Shown here: piece after piece, positions 1 to 10,345 of the stretch
Layout: each line of letters begins with the position of its first letter
Position numbering within the stretch: position 1 is the first letter of the stretch
Source of the DNA: Karstenula rhodostoma CBS 690.94
Lineage: Eukaryota > Ascomycota > Dothideomycetes > Pleosporales > Didymosphaeriaceae
Reading direction: 5' to 3'
DNA length: 64,000 bases
Assembly (NCBI GenBank): GCA_010093485.1
Contig: MU001496.1
Span: forward strand, 1,617,666 to 1,681,665
Notes under the pieces: generated by a model
Databases searched by the model: none
Seen by the model: only the letters and a program-made list of their open reading frames with translations
Told to the model about the DNA's origin: nothing
Position numbers and translations under genes: made by a program

Positions 1-709
1 TTTCCCCTACCACAACCCCCCAACCAACCAAACAGCCCCAGCCTCGTCCTTCCAACGACCCGTCCGGGCTAAAAATCGCAATGCAATGATCTTCTCCGAA
101 AACCCCAGAACACATACTTTCCTTTTCTTTCTTTTCATACACATTTACCCACGCCCTCTCCACTGCTCAGTTTTCCGGGACATTGTTATAATCGACCCGT
201 ATGGAAGGCTATTGAAGCGAGTGTTTTGGTAGCTAGAAACCATGGTGGTTGGGATTGCAATGCCGCAAGGAGGATTTTGGAATGTGTTATATCCATCACG
301 TCTTGTTGCTGTACAACTCACACTCCACAACCTCCGGACTCCCACACCACCAAATCACCGAGTCTCGTCCAATATTCAAGGGCGTGCTCAATCACAAGCG
401 CAGGGTAAGTCCAAAAGCGGGGGTCGTTCATCAAGTCATGACATTCGTAAGTAGCTATGTTCACCGTACTGCTATTTAAAGAATCCAGCCATGCATTCAT
501 TCGTGCATACCCATCCATGGTACACCCATTGCATCCTCCTTCCAGCCGTTGAGAATACCAAACGAGTGAACAGAAGCTCGCCAAAAACAAAACCACGCAA
601 ACCCGAAAGAGCCGCTCAGGTATATCCATACCGCTCGCCCAAAACCCAATTATACCCGCCAAAAGAAAACAACCTCGCAAGAAAAGAAAAAGAAAAAAGC
701 AGTGACTAT
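1..709. other. 3' flank, no supported gene
   Basis: This stretch lies downstream of the minus-strand DUF3824 gene. The only candidate is a minus-strand frame from an ATG at 629 to 318 (103 codons) with one hydrophobic segment near its start. It has no recognised motif and about half GC at third positions, so I do not call it. Confidence 0.5.
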
Positions 710-2479
710 CTAATACCGCGCACTCGGCGCACCGCCCACCGGCGGCGGCGGCAGCGAGCCATAGGGATTCGAATCGACATAGGCCGGGCCGTACGGGGCA
801 GCAGCTACAGGGTAGGCATACGGATTAGCCATGCCCTGACCAGTGAGCGCATTCTGCCGGGCCTCCTTTTCCCTGCGCTCGCGCATCTTCCTGCGCTTGC
901 GGCGCCGTGTTTCGAGCTCATGGACACTGTGCCGTTGCTCGTTCATCTCCTTCCACTCGGAAAACGCAGACTTGATGCCCAAGGCCGCGATGCCCACGGC
1001 CGCCGCGTCCTGCAGCATGTTCTTGGACTTGCGCTTGCGCGCTTCTTCGGCCGTTATCTCGCCCTCGGCGACCAGTTTGCGCCGGTTCTCGGAGGCAACC
1101 ATGGATGAGTAGACGCCGTGCGCGGCGTGGATGGTGGCGACAGTGGCAAGACCGGCAGTAAGGAGTTCCTTACCTCTTAGTTTCTTGCGCTTCTGCTCCA
1201 TGTCCGTCGTCGATGTGGAGCCAGAGCTGCTATCTCTCCTCCCTCGCGTCGAGCCGCCTGCTACGACTGCTCCTCCCCCAGTGGCTGCCGCTAGTCTGCG
1301 ATCTGGATTAGCTCGAGGAGCATCGGGATAGGCACCGTCCATACTACGACCCGGGTCGTATCCGCCGCGGGAGCGGCGTCTCCGGGATGGTGGCTCATAT
1401 TCGTCGGCGCTGTCGTACGAAGGCGAGCGCTCACGCCTGGAGCGTGACTTTGAGCGCACGCGGTCGTAAAGAGCCTTGCCTGCTGCTAGAACTGCTCCGC
1501 CTCCAACTACTTTACCGAGGGTGTTATCACCACCACGTTCGCGAGATCCAGAATGGGAGCGTCCACGGGAACGAGAGCGGCCGAAGATTGACCTGGCTCG
1601 GGAGCGCGAGCGGGAGCGTGAAGGAGACCGAGAGCCACCGCGTGCGCGAGACTTGGAGCGGGAACCGTTCGCAACGCGGGCTGCAACAAGACCGCCGAGA
1701 GCTGATTCGGCTACGTGTCGCTTGCTGTGCTTGTCTGGGTTTTTGTCGACGAGACTGTCGATACCAGCGGCACCGAGGGCAGCAGTAGCAATGCGCTGAC
1801 CCTTCTCGCCGGTCCAGGGACCAGGCTGCTTTCGGCTACGGAAGGCTTCTACGGCACCGGCTACAATGGCGGCTTTGGCAGCCTGCTCCCACTTGGCTTG
1901 GGATTTGCCGTGGCGGTTTGGGCTGCGCGAGCCGTAACGGCTGCTTCGGCGGTCTTCCGAGTATCGGTCATCGTAGCGATCACGGTCGCTCTCGTAGCCG
2001 CGGTCGCGCTCCTTCCGGGGTCGTGAGCGGGAACGGCTGCGGCCAGTCACTGCGCCAATGACGCCTCCGAGGCCCGCGGACTCGGCAAATTCTTTGACAT
2101 TGTCGACGATGGACTTGCGTCGCTGAGGCTTGGGCCGCTCACTGTACTCGGAGTAGTCGTCATAGTCGCGCGCTCGCCTGCCGCGGTCATTGCGAGAATA
2201 TTCATCGTAGTCGTAGTCGCGGTGAGCCGAGCGGGTGCGGCGTGGCTCGTATGTCTCGCGGTACTTGGTGCGCCTGTACTCGGCGCCTGGCGGAGGGAAG
2301 TCGCGGGCGACCTCTTCGATGCTGTCCTCGTGGCGCGGTCGGTAGACCAGGTCGCGCACTCCCTCTCCACGGCCGCCGCGCTCGATGTACGTCGTCTCGG
2401 TGACATACTCGGGCTCGCGCTCACGCACGCGGTCGCGGTCGCGACGGCGTGGACGGTCGTCGTAGCTGTACTCGGACAT
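710..2479 (-). CDS. DUF3824-type Arg/Ser-rich protein
   Basis: Single-exon gene of 589 aa. I start at the ATG at 2479 (MSEYSYDDRP), because this charged beginning is typical of fungal DUF3824 proteins; the frame is open a further 18 codons upstream. The N-terminal half is dense in Arg, Asp, Tyr and Glu. The middle has SRSRSR runs alternating with Gly/Ala-rich hydrophobic stretches (GLGGVIGAV, AALGAAGIDSLVDK, GKVVGGGAVLAAGKALYD) that resemble glycine-zipper segments. Next comes a Lys/Arg-rich helical region (EITAEEARKRKSKNML), and the tail is rich in Pro, Tyr and Ala. The family occurs across Pezizomycotina. Its function is not known to me; the RS runs invite an RNA-related guess but nothing here proves it. 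Confidence 0.8.
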   Translation of the reverse strand: MSEYSYDDRPRRRDRDRVREREPEYVTETTYIERGGRGEGVRDLVYRPRHEDSIEEVARDFPPPGAEYRRTKYRETYEPRRTRSAHRDYDYDEYSRNDRGRRARDYDDYSEYSERPKPQRRKSIVDNVKEFAESAGLGGVIGAVTGRSRSRSRPRKERDRGYESDRDRYDDRYSEDRRSSRYGSRSPNRHGKSQAKWEQAAKAAIVAGAVEAFRSRKQPGPWTGEKGQRIATAALGAAGIDSLVDKNPDKHSKRHVAESALGGLVAARVANGSRSKSRARGGSRSPSRSRSRSRARSIFGRSRSRGRSHSGSRERGGDNTLGKVVGGGAVLAAGKALYDRVRSKSRSRRERSPSYDSADEYEPPSRRRRSRGGYDPGRSMDGAYPDAPRANPDRRLAAATGGGAVVAGGSTRGRRDSSSGSTSTTDMEQKRKKLRGKELLTAGLATVATIHAAHGVYSSMVASENRRKLVAEGEITAEEARKRKSKNMLQDAAAVGIAALGIKSAFSEWKEMNEQRHSVHELETRRRKRRKMRERREKEARQNALTGQGMANPYAYPVAAAPYGPAYVDSNPYGSLPPPPVGGAPSARY

Positions 2480-3738
2480 GGCGCGACCTCCAGGAAAAGC
2501 AGAAACGGGCAGTGGCAGAAGTTCTGGCAGCAAAGCAGGGCCTAGGGACGTCGGGTCGCTCGTCTGGCTGGGTAAGTTATGGACCGAGTAGGGACGGCAC
2601 GGGGCGGTAGCTTACCGACTACAAAGAGTAATCTAGTTGTGGTGGCCTGGCTACAGCAGCGCAGGCGCGTGTTGGGTGGGCTGTCGCAACGAAGAATAAG
2701 AGGTGCCGGCAACGTACGGAACAAGGTGGGGGGGGGGAGTGTCTGTCGTTGCAGTGGCGCGTGGGAGGGGGGCGGTTTATCTAAGAAGCCCAGGAGGCTG
2801 ATGACTGTCCTGAAGGCTTGGTGCTGCTGGGTTCGGGACGGCGGACAGCGGTTGGTGGGGTGGCGTGCATGTTGGCAAAGGGTGAGGGCTGGGCTGGGAC
2901 CTGGGTACTCTAGTGGGATGAGTGCGGGCAGACATGGTATGTCATACGTCATAGCGCCTACTGAGCAGGGCACTCGAAAGCCCAACTGCGCGGCTGAAGC
3001 CTGCCACCTGCCACCTGCCACCTGCCACCGACCGAGAGGCCACTGTCTGCGAACCTGTGACGGAGAAGATTCGTCCTTGGTTGCAAACGCTCGCCGTCGC
3101 CCGCACTGCCCCAGGGCGCTGCATCCTCGGCCCACGCCGCTCACCGGGTCTCAGTCTCAGGCTGGTGTAGCAGCATCACTGTGACAAACATGAACAGAGC
3201 CCCCCCGACGCTGGGCATCACTCAACGCCTGTTTTCCCTCCCTAGTGTGCCGTCGTGCAGTCGTTGCAAGGTTCCCCGATGCACTGTGCCAACTCAGCGA
3301 CAACATCGGCTGACGAAGCCGGAATACATCGCGGGAGGACTCGGCGGTCAAATCGCTTATGATTGGCGATTGGTTTCCGTGCAATCGTTCCGCAAGGATC
3401 TATCTTGAACCCGAAGTGCCCATCGGCTGTTGGAATCAGGTTGCGAACCGTCAAAGTGCGCGAGGGTGTGCCCTGACAGTAGCGGCTTGGTCCTGCCGTA
3501 GGGCAGCCATTCTTGCACATGCTGACACTTGCTCAGATGATTCTCCTGCTTCAGACTATCAGTGCCGTACATTGTCAGAGGAAGAGTATGGCACAAATGG
3601 AGCAACGAGCTCCTACTTTACTTCGACATGCTGTAAAATGTGACACTCGTGCAGTGACCACAGAGCCTGACGCAGATACCCAACCCAAGTCCGTTGATTT
3701 TTCCACCTACACATAATACACATATTCATACACGTTTC
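2480..3738. other. Intergenic region with a short tandem repeat
   Basis: Upstream region of the DUF3824 gene and downstream flank of the mitochondrial carrier gene. Long frames exist on both strands but mirror each other and look non-coding. A (CTGCCAC)x4 repeat sits at 3001-3029. No other structure seen. Confidence 0.6.
3001..3029. repeat. (CTGCCAC)4 tandem repeat
   Basis: Four perfect 7-bp units plus one base, about 520 bp upstream of the DUF3824 start codon. A simple minisatellite with no evident function. Confidence 0.85.
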
Positions 3739-4796
3739 TTACACCTTCTCTTCAATGCCCTCTCTCCACCTCCCCTCCACCCTCCGAATCAGCTCCTCGT
3801 AGACCGTCCACGCAAGCGCAGAACTGATAGCCTTCCGCGCAATCCGTATCCCCAGCCCGTCAAAGAAGCTGCGCATGCCGTCTTCCCTCAGCATCTTCTT
3901 CCCCGCTTGTATCGTGTTTGTATATCGGTTGGGCATCAGCTGTATCCTCGTCTTGATAGCGTCGAATGGGTTGGTGAACGTGGTCCCTAGACCGGCCGCC
4001 ATGACACCCGAGAGGAAGTTGATGCCAGCCGACGTGCTGTTCGATAGACGCGCAGTCGATGTGCCCGAGGTTTCTTCGATCGTCGTAGCGAGACGCGAAA
4101 GCCGCCTCTTCGATTGCTCGTAGAAAAGCACGTAGAGGCCCGCATAGGGCGCGTCGCGAACAGCTGTTGCGCCGAACCCAGCGAAAAAACCGCGGAACCC
4201 CTCGGTCCTGAATATATCTCTCGACGCGGAGAGCAGCGACGAGTATGCGTACAAATTGCTCTCATAGCGCACCTTCAGTATCGTGATCGGCATCATCATG
4301 AAGCCAGCCCATGTCCGCGCCACCGCGCCCGTCGCCAGATTCGCCGTGTTGCTCAACTTGGGCAGTGTGCTTGAGTGGCCGTCCGTCCTCGTGCGATCGC
4401 CGGCGAGTAGGCTTGCTTCGCTGACCCGCCGCCGTAGCGCGTTCAAGCCGGAGAAGTATATCGCGGAGCCGCATCCTGTGCGCAGTGTGCTCGGCAATGT
4501 GCCTCTCCAGAACTGCTGGATTGGATTCGGACCGCTGGCTATTAATTTGATCGTTCCGAGGAGCGTGTTTTGGTGCGACTGCTGGACGCGAGTTTTGAGT
4601 AGGTCGGCGGGTTGGAGGAGAACGGCGGAGAGCATGCCCGAGCTCATGCCCGCGAAGAAGTGGACTGCAATATGTTAGCCCCATCTTGACATCTCCGAGG
4701 GATAGCATCAAAGCTTCTGCAATGCTTGTACGAAGCTCTAACAGCTGTACCGGACTTACAGGACGACGAGGAGCGCGACTTCGAGCCATTGGACAT
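3739..4796 (-). CDS. HEM25: Mitochondrial glycine carrier Hem25 (SLC25A38 type)
   Basis: Two exons: 4796-4760 and 4664-3739 (37 + 926 nt, 320 aa). Exon 1 encodes only about 12 residues ([12 protein letters not shown]) and ends at GTAAGT; exon 2 begins after TTGCAG and continues with [16 protein letters not shown]. The protein has three mitochondrial-carrier repeats. The signature is canonical in repeat 1 (QPADLLKTR) and repeat 3 (NPFDAIKTR). In repeat 2 the acidic residue is replaced (MPITILKVR), as I recall for the SLC25A38/Hem25 branch. Family knowledge: it imports glycine across the inner mitochondrial membrane for 5-aminolevulinate and haem synthesis. The neighbouring kinase is HRI-like, but I see no sign that the two are co-regulated. 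Confidence 0.92.
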
Positions 4797-5173
4797 TTCC
4801 GCGCCGTCACGATGTTGGATATTATGAGGAGGAAAGCGATAATGTGCTGCGCATGGTGTTGGGCAGAGGAAGAGGCAGTGTTATGCTTTTGAGGGCAGAT
4901 GTCACAAAGATGTCGGAACAGTATGGATGACGCCAACGCCAACTCAAAGCCGCTACGACCCGACAAAGCGGCGCTCGGTAGAACCTCCGCGCCCCATGCT
5001 CTCGCGTGAACACCGACACCGACGATACTGTATCGAGTCACGATTGTAGACATTCAAAGTAGCTCAAGCCACCCTAGGAGCGATTATTAGACGAAGATGT
5101 AAGAGCATTTGTTCAATTCCGTGTTGTACATATTCAAAGCATGCCTAATCATAGAGGGGTATCATCTCCCAGC
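4797..5173. other. Short intergenic region
   Basis: Promoter side of HEM25 and 3' side of the eIF2-alpha kinase gene, both on the minus strand. Nothing else recognised. Confidence 0.6.
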
Positions 5174-7198
5174 TCAAAGTCGCAATCCACCAACAATCCT
5201 CACGATTTTGGCACGGGTGCGAGCACAAGTAAGTCGCTCCTCACTGTTTTCCGCCACCATGCCCGCAATCATTTTCTTCACCAATTCTTTCATGTCTCCG
5301 CAATCATCAGCAAATCCCTTCACAAACTCTCCCCGGCGCAACTTGGTGAGCGCCTCAACTCTCTCCATTCTCGTGCCAAAATGCTTCAACATCTCAAAAG
5401 CCAGAACTCCAAGAGAGAACACATCCAGCTTCTCGTCTATCTTGCCTTGGACAACAGGCCGATAGAACTGTGTGCCCACCGCCTTGGTGACCGATTCGCC
5501 CAAGGCTGCTACCAAGCCAAAGTCTCCGATCTTCGGCGTGACGTATTGAGGATGGTCGTGTTTTGAGCAAGAAGAGCAGCTGCCAAGGTCAACAGAGCCG
5601 GCAGGTGGCTTGCGACCCGTTGAGATCGAGAGGAAAACGTTAGCTGGCTTCAGGTCCCGATGCACAACCCCACGTTCATGCAAGTACTCCACGCCCTGAA
5701 CGATCTCATAAAGGATTTCGAGGGAGATGCAAGGGTGAAAGCAGTGGCTCGCAGAACCTTGCTCGGTGGATAGAAAAGCAGCCAAGTTGGTGTCGTAGAG
5801 TGACATCTGGATGTTCAAGGTCAAGACCGGGCCTTGATTGCGTGTAGAGATGAGCTGGTGTGGCACATCGCTATCTGTCACAATACTTTCGGACTCAAAC
5901 GTTTGCTCATGCTCCCGAGAAATCGTCTCGATGCCCTCCTCGTCCTCATTGTCGACATTTTGGACAGCACCCAAGCGCGACTTCGTAGATGAGATGGTTG
6001 CAATTGTAGCCTGGCTTCCACGGCGCGCCTTTCCCTTGCCCTTCTCTTCCTTCGTAAAACGCACCGAGGACTCATCAGCCGGTTCGTTCGTGTCGCTTTC
6101 GCCAAAGTGGATATAGTTCGCCGACTCAAGCGTTCTACGCTCAAAGGGATCGTCTACCTCAAGGGCACTGAAGCTGTCGTAAAGTGGGTCCGCAGCGTTC
6201 TCGCTGAAGGAAGCCTCCGATACGTGCTGTATCAAGCGGTTTGGGCGAGGAAGTCCGGCAGTCGATGACTCGGGAACGTCAGCAGCGTTGGTGGTGAACT
6301 CCATCCAAGCACCATGATATCGAACAATGTTGGTATGATCGAATTGAGCAAGTGAGCGAACTTCCTCGAGGATGGTGCGAAGTTCCTCATCTCCACGCTC
6401 TCGGATCCTCTGGAGCCGATGAGAGTTGATGCAGATGCGCTTCACCGCATAGTAGGCATTGTCCAGCTTATGCTTGGCCTTAAAGACCTTGCCGTAACCG
6501 CCTTTGCCGACCATCTCAATTTCTTCGTACTCACGAGCATAGCGGTTGTTGTGTAGGGTAGTGTGGCCTTGAACAGACGACGGAAGCTGGCGGTATAGAT
6601 CATTGAGTGCCTCCATCTCACGCGGCAGCATCGGGGAGCTCTGGGTCGGAATACCAAGAAAAGAAGGCCGAGCGACTAAAGCTTGAGATATGCCTGCAGC
6701 CGCAGCAGTTCCGGTAGCGTTAGCAGCGGCAGTAAGGCTCGACATCTGCAGATGTGTAGCTCGACTGATGCCCTCTTTGGCTGCGAGGCGTTGCATGCGC
6801 ATGTCGTCGCTGGCATAGCTATTATCGACTTGACTGGAGAACTGGCGAGCTAGGCCTTGGTACGTTTGCTGTGCGAGTGCCAGCACGTCTGGATCGGTTT
6901 TGCCCTTGCCCAGGTGTTCTGCGGCGTCAGTGAGAGCTTTGTCTTCGAGCAGCGAGTGCAAGAGGAGGTCCCGAATATTGTCACCAGTGTTGTTTCGCGA
7001 CATTCCAGGGCGGTTGAGTGGAGGTGCTCCTGCTGCCGGCAAAGCGCGAGGTACGGATGATGTGGACTCCAGAGTATCGATTCTCGAGAGTAAGCTGTCC
7101 GTATCTTCACGGATGTTGGAGGTCTCCTCTTCACGAATATTGAGATTCTCATCTTCACTGGAAGACGAGCTGTCCCCTGGCCTCCGGAACATTGACAT
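5174..7198 (-). CDS. eIF2-alpha kinase, HRI-like
   Basis: Single-exon gene of 674 aa. The first ~225 residues are low-complexity and acidic. The kinase domain starts at about 229: glycine loop GKGGYGKV (231-238), AVK lysine near 253, EEVRSLAQFDHTNIVRYHGAW. About 190 residues of acidic insert then separate the lobes, followed by VVHRDLKPANVFLS (HRD at 513-515), DFG at 559-561 and GTQFYRP. The long insert between N- and C-lobe strands, with the 'HxNIVRYH.AW' segment, is characteristic of eIF2-alpha kinases; overall it most resembles fission-yeast Hri1/Hri2 and Aspergillus IfkB rather than Gcn2, since no HisRS-like or RWD domain follows. Expected role: phosphorylation of eIF2-alpha at its regulatory serine under stress. 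It is divergently arranged with the gene at 7989. Confidence 0.87.
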   Translation of the reverse strand: MSMFRRPGDSSSSSEDENLNIREEETSNIREDTDSLLSRIDTLESTSSVPRALPAAGAPPLNRPGMSRNNTGDNIRDLLLHSLLEDKALTDAAEHLGKGKTDPDVLALAQQTYQGLARQFSSQVDNSYASDDMRMQRLAAKEGISRATHLQMSSLTAAANATGTAAAAGISQALVARPSFLGIPTQSSPMLPREMEALNDLYRQLPSSVQGHTTLHNNRYAREYEEIEMVGKGGYGKVFKAKHKLDNAYYAVKRICINSHRLQRIRERGDEELRTILEEVRSLAQFDHTNIVRYHGAWMEFTTNAADVPESSTAGLPRPNRLIQHVSEASFSENAADPLYDSFSALEVDDPFERRTLESANYIHFGESDTNEPADESSVRFTKEEKGKGKARRGSQATIATISSTKSRLGAVQNVDNEDEEGIETISREHEQTFESESIVTDSDVPHQLISTRNQGPVLTLNIQMSLYDTNLAAFLSTEQGSASHCFHPCISLEILYEIVQGVEYLHERGVVHRDLKPANVFLSISTGRKPPAGSVDLGSCSSCSKHDHPQYVTPKIGDFGLVAALGESVTKAVGTQFYRPVVQGKIDEKLDVFSLGVLAFEMLKHFGTRMERVEALTKLRRGEFVKGFADDCGDMKELVKKMIAGMVAENSEERLTCARTRAKIVRIVGGLRL

Positions 7199-7988
7199 GA
7201 TATCGATGGTGGATGAATGTCCTCCTCAGGATTAGTCTCATCCGACTTGGCCCGGTTTCCAAGACCTGACGGGAGGCTTGATAGGGTCACGGCTTGGTGC
7301 AATAACAGCGTACACACAGCCTCGCTCCCGGCGATGAGCGTGAATTCCCCTCGATTGAACCTTCTGATGACTGTTGTCAAATGTTCCTGTGAGAGGTGGG
7401 GCGCCTCAGGTGCAGACGGAAGCAGCAGCAACAGCGTACACAAACCCAGGAGGGGCGCGAGCGAAAGGAGCCCTCAGTGGGGCCTTTGGGATCACTGGTG
7501 ACGGCAGACGAAATCTTTCGCGGTTGACAGGCGCGACTGCAAGTTGCACCTCAAGACGGTTTAGGGTGTGTGGCCTGGAGTTGTGCTCGCGTTGTAGCGG
7601 TGACGCGAATCTTAACCCGAGGGCGCCCGGTGGTTGCCATGGAGTCTACAGCGTAAACAAAATGGAACATAACCGAAGCACATGGAAGTGAAACGTGGTC
7701 GTTCTCTCGAGGTGAATGCTGCCTTCTTTCCGAAGGGCGCAGGATACACTCTGTTCTGTTCGGCGGTCGTCCACAAGCGAGCCGCTTACCACTTTCAGCG
7801 GGCCTATATCCACGTGATCGCGCCATTACACGCCGCGTGCACATGCGAAAGCGCGCCATCCGCGACAACGCTTGGGGCGATACGTAATACTTTGAGACAT
7901 CAAATGTTCTCGGCATGAGGCCATCAAACCACTCGCGTGTTCGCGCATATCTCTCAACCGCTCGGTAACAGCGCGGGTTGTTCACATA
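7199..7988. promoter_or_regulatory. Divergent promoter region
   Basis: 790 bp between the start codons of the eIF2-alpha kinase (minus) and the unknown gene at 7989 (plus). It must hold both promoters. No TATA-like element or binding site could be assigned with confidence. Confidence 0.5.
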
Positions 7989-9330
7989 ATGCCTCCTCGC
8001 CGCCAACTTCCATGGGCTATCAAAGACGGTGGCAAGAAAACCGTCGTGAAGCCGCGGGCGGCAAAGCGAGCTGTTCAATCCGATATCGACGATGATTTCT
8101 TCGATGGCACTGTGCTGGAAAGCTCCCGCAAAGGCAAAGAACGAGCAAGTGAGCTATCTTTTCCATCGTGCACATGTGGATTAAGGCTGACAAGGACTCA
8201 GATGGAGCAGAACCAGATGAAGAACTTCCTGGGTTATCCTCCAGGTTTGCGCCTACGACGCGCAAAGGTAGGGAAACGAGCCGTGGTGATCGTTTGCCCT
8301 CATCTTCACCCCCTCCAATCGATGCAGACCTCCCACCACCAACCACGGAGTAAGCCCTCAAGCTATCCCAGAGTGAGACACGTCTAACATAAGTAGGTTT
8401 ATGCTTACGGGTGTCGATAAGTTCGACCTCCGTGACGACGAATGGATGATGGTGGAAGATGAACTGTTGCAGACGGCCAAGCTGTTTACGCAGCACCTTC
8501 ACCTTGCAGAGTACGAGGCACTAAAAAGAAAGATGGAAGAACTGAGAAAAGAGACCGCTGCGAGACCCGTTGTCCCGAATGCAATACCATCAGTTGAAGG
8601 CCACTTCAAGCGCAAGGCGCAAGAGCAGGCAAAGAAGCAGAAGAAGGCACTCAGGGAGGTGATCTCCACACGCGACAATGACAGTGAAGGCGACGAAGAG
8701 CCACGACGAGCGGTTCAGGACAGATCCGCTCCGTCATTCCCACCAGCAAGACCGTTGAGCACAGCCAGAGCACCAGCCACATCAAAACCGTTACAGACAT
8801 CTGGTGACGTCTCGCATGAGACCGCATCTGATAGCGACGACCTTGACGCGCCAAAGCGGCCGCCAATGAAAAAGCCAAGTCCGGTCAAACGACCTGAAGT
8901 CTTCGCAAAGCCAGCGCTACCATCGAAGACGCCGAGCAAACCAGCCCGTGGACAGCGCCGAAATCTCTGGGACGATTGGGACGAGCTAACCGCCAATCCG
9001 AAGCCATCGATCGCAGCGCCTTCTCCCTCTCGAACCCCATACCAAGTGTCGTCGCCCACCAACCCAGTCGGGCTGTCCGCGAACCAGCAGTTATCCTCAC
9101 CAACTACTTCCTTCCACACAGCCGTCACACAACGAATAGACAATGCAACACCCATGCCAACGAAGCGCCGCACAACGACCTTCGACGACGACAACGCTAA
9201 TACACCGAAGCGGGGCCATCTGGACAAGGAAACGGCGGACAGGCTAGCCAAACGCAAGGCCGACAAGGACCGCGAGGAAAAGACGAAGAAGAAGCAGAAA
9301 TACGACGATATTCCTACTTTTCTCTTCTAA
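7989..9330 (+). CDS. Conserved-looking disordered protein of unknown function
   Basis: Three exons: 7989-8148, 8202-8349, 8397-9330 (160 + 148 + 934 nt, 413 aa). Intron 1 is GTGAGC...CTCAG with a GGCTGAC branch site; intron 2 is GTAAGC...AGTAG with CTAAC. The protein begins MPPRRQLPWAIKDGGKK. It has one plausibly folded helical block encoded at the start of exon 3 (GVDKFDLRDDEWMMVEDELL, then FTQHLHLAEYEALKRKMEEL). The remainder is Lys/Pro/Ser-rich and probably disordered, with basic clusters suggesting a nuclear protein, and it ends in a Lys-rich stretch and DDIPTFLF. I do not recognise the family. Confidence 0.75.
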
Positions 9331-9691
9331 GTGTAGTGGTGATATTGGTGTTTGGAGTTTACGAGTCGGCTGGTAGATACCCTGGTCTTGGAAATTGCCG
9401 TCTTCCACAAACAGCTCAGTGCTTGTAGTTCTGGTTTGAATGAATATCCTTATGCTGTACTGTTTCCTGAAGGTTGGCGACACATTGGACGAACTTTTGA
9501 CACATTCTTTTTAATCGTCTGAGATCCGTTCACAGTGAGGTCTCTCTCCAAAACAGACGCAGTGCAGACGCATGGGCTAAGATCGAAGAGACCTGTAGGG
9601 TAACACTGTCGATCCATTGCCTCACTGTGAGGAGCGAGGGTTGCTTCAAAATTTACTGTCTATATATGCTACAAATTTCCCTCATTCTTTC
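9331..9691. other. Intergenic region upstream of the 5S gene
   Basis: 3' flank of the preceding gene and 5' flank of the 5S rRNA gene. TATATATG at about 9661, some 30 bp before the 5S start, could help position RNA polymerase III; this is inference. Confidence 0.5.
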
Positions 9692-9810
9692 ACATACGAC
9701 CATAGGACACTGAAAGCTAGGCTTCCCGTCCGCTCAGCCATATATAAGCAGTGTACCGGCGGATCAGTAGTTGCGTGGGTGACCAGCAGCGAATCCCCGC
9801 TGTTGTATGT
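9692..9810 (+). rRNA. 5S ribosomal RNA
   Basis: A 119-nt sequence matching the fungal 5S pattern: it starts ACATACGACCATAGG and ends CGCTGTTGTATGT. The terminal stem ACATACGAC / GTTGTATGT pairs. GGACACTG (from about 9704) pairs with CAGTGTACC, and GGCGG pairs with CCGCT near the 3' end. The internal block GGCTTCCCGTCCGCTCAGCC and TAGTTG.GTGGGTGACCA.CAGCGAATCC are the usual conserved segments. Paired arms appear intact, so it looks functional rather than a pseudogene. Single dispersed 5S genes, outside the rDNA repeat, are normal in filamentous ascomycetes. Confidence 0.93.
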
Positions 9811-9814
9811 TTTT
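9810..9814 (+). terminator. Pol III T-run terminator
   Basis: A run of five T immediately after the 5S terminal stem, the usual stop signal for RNA polymerase III. A second T-rich stretch follows at about 9833-9848. Confidence 0.65.
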
Positions 9815-10080
9815 GTCTGCATGAGTTCTAGATTTTTTTGATTTTTTTTGCCAGTGTGGGTCCTACAGGCCATGGCGCACTATGTTCACCGCCCGTTGGA
9901 TTCACGGCCCACATTATCACAAATACCCTTTACAAGCTAGCAAACACATAGTAGATTGTCTTTTTGTCACTGCTGCTAAGGTGTGAGCTGTTGAATGTGA
10001 AGGGTTGATAGGTTCTAAGCGTTGGGTGCAATTCACGTGACTGGGACGCTTCCATCTCCCCGCCTAATCCGTGTGCATAC

Positions 10081-10185
10081 TGCACTCTTTCAAGATATTA
10101 GAGAGCCACCGTATGTCTCACATCTTTGATTCTTTTTGACCTAGTCCTTTGGAGGCTCTTTGTTGTCGCTGTTTCTCCACAGTGG
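10081..10185 (+). repeat. Diverged dispersed repeat, copy A
   Basis: Aligns without gaps to 16129-16233 on the same strand. I count 77 identical bases in 105, with 18 of the 28 differences being transitions. Best conserved are TGCACTCTTTCA at the left end and CGCTG/CTTCTCC near the right end. No open frame, long terminal repeat or terminal inversion recognised; the element type is unknown. Confidence 0.8.
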
Positions 10186-10214
10186 ATATATATCAGTGTT
10201 GAGTGAGACTAACA

Positions 10215-10345
10215 TAGTCCAGATCGTGGTTTTCTAATTATTAACTTAAACTAAAAAGTAGTGTCCTATAAAGTAATAGATAACTATAGACTACTATCTG
10301 AAATTAATATAAAAGGAATCATTATAAGTAGATAAACAAGGTTAG
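10215..10345. other. AT-rich patch
   Basis: A stretch of about 130 bp made mostly of A and T (TTATTAACTTAAACTAAAAAG, AATTAATATAAAAGG and similar, short TA-rich words), clearly poorer in GC than its surroundings. It resembles sequence eroded by repeat-induced point mutation, but no intact partner is visible here. Confidence 0.6.

Noticed and set aside
318..629. 103-codon minus-strand frame with a hydrophobic segment
   Set aside because: No family resemblance, neutral codon composition, lies in the 3' flank of another gene; a chance frame of this length is not rare.
2542..3184. Overlapping ~200-codon frames on both strands
   Set aside because: Each is the mirror of the other in a Pro/Ser/Arg-biased region; neither has motifs, and the short tandem repeat lies inside both.
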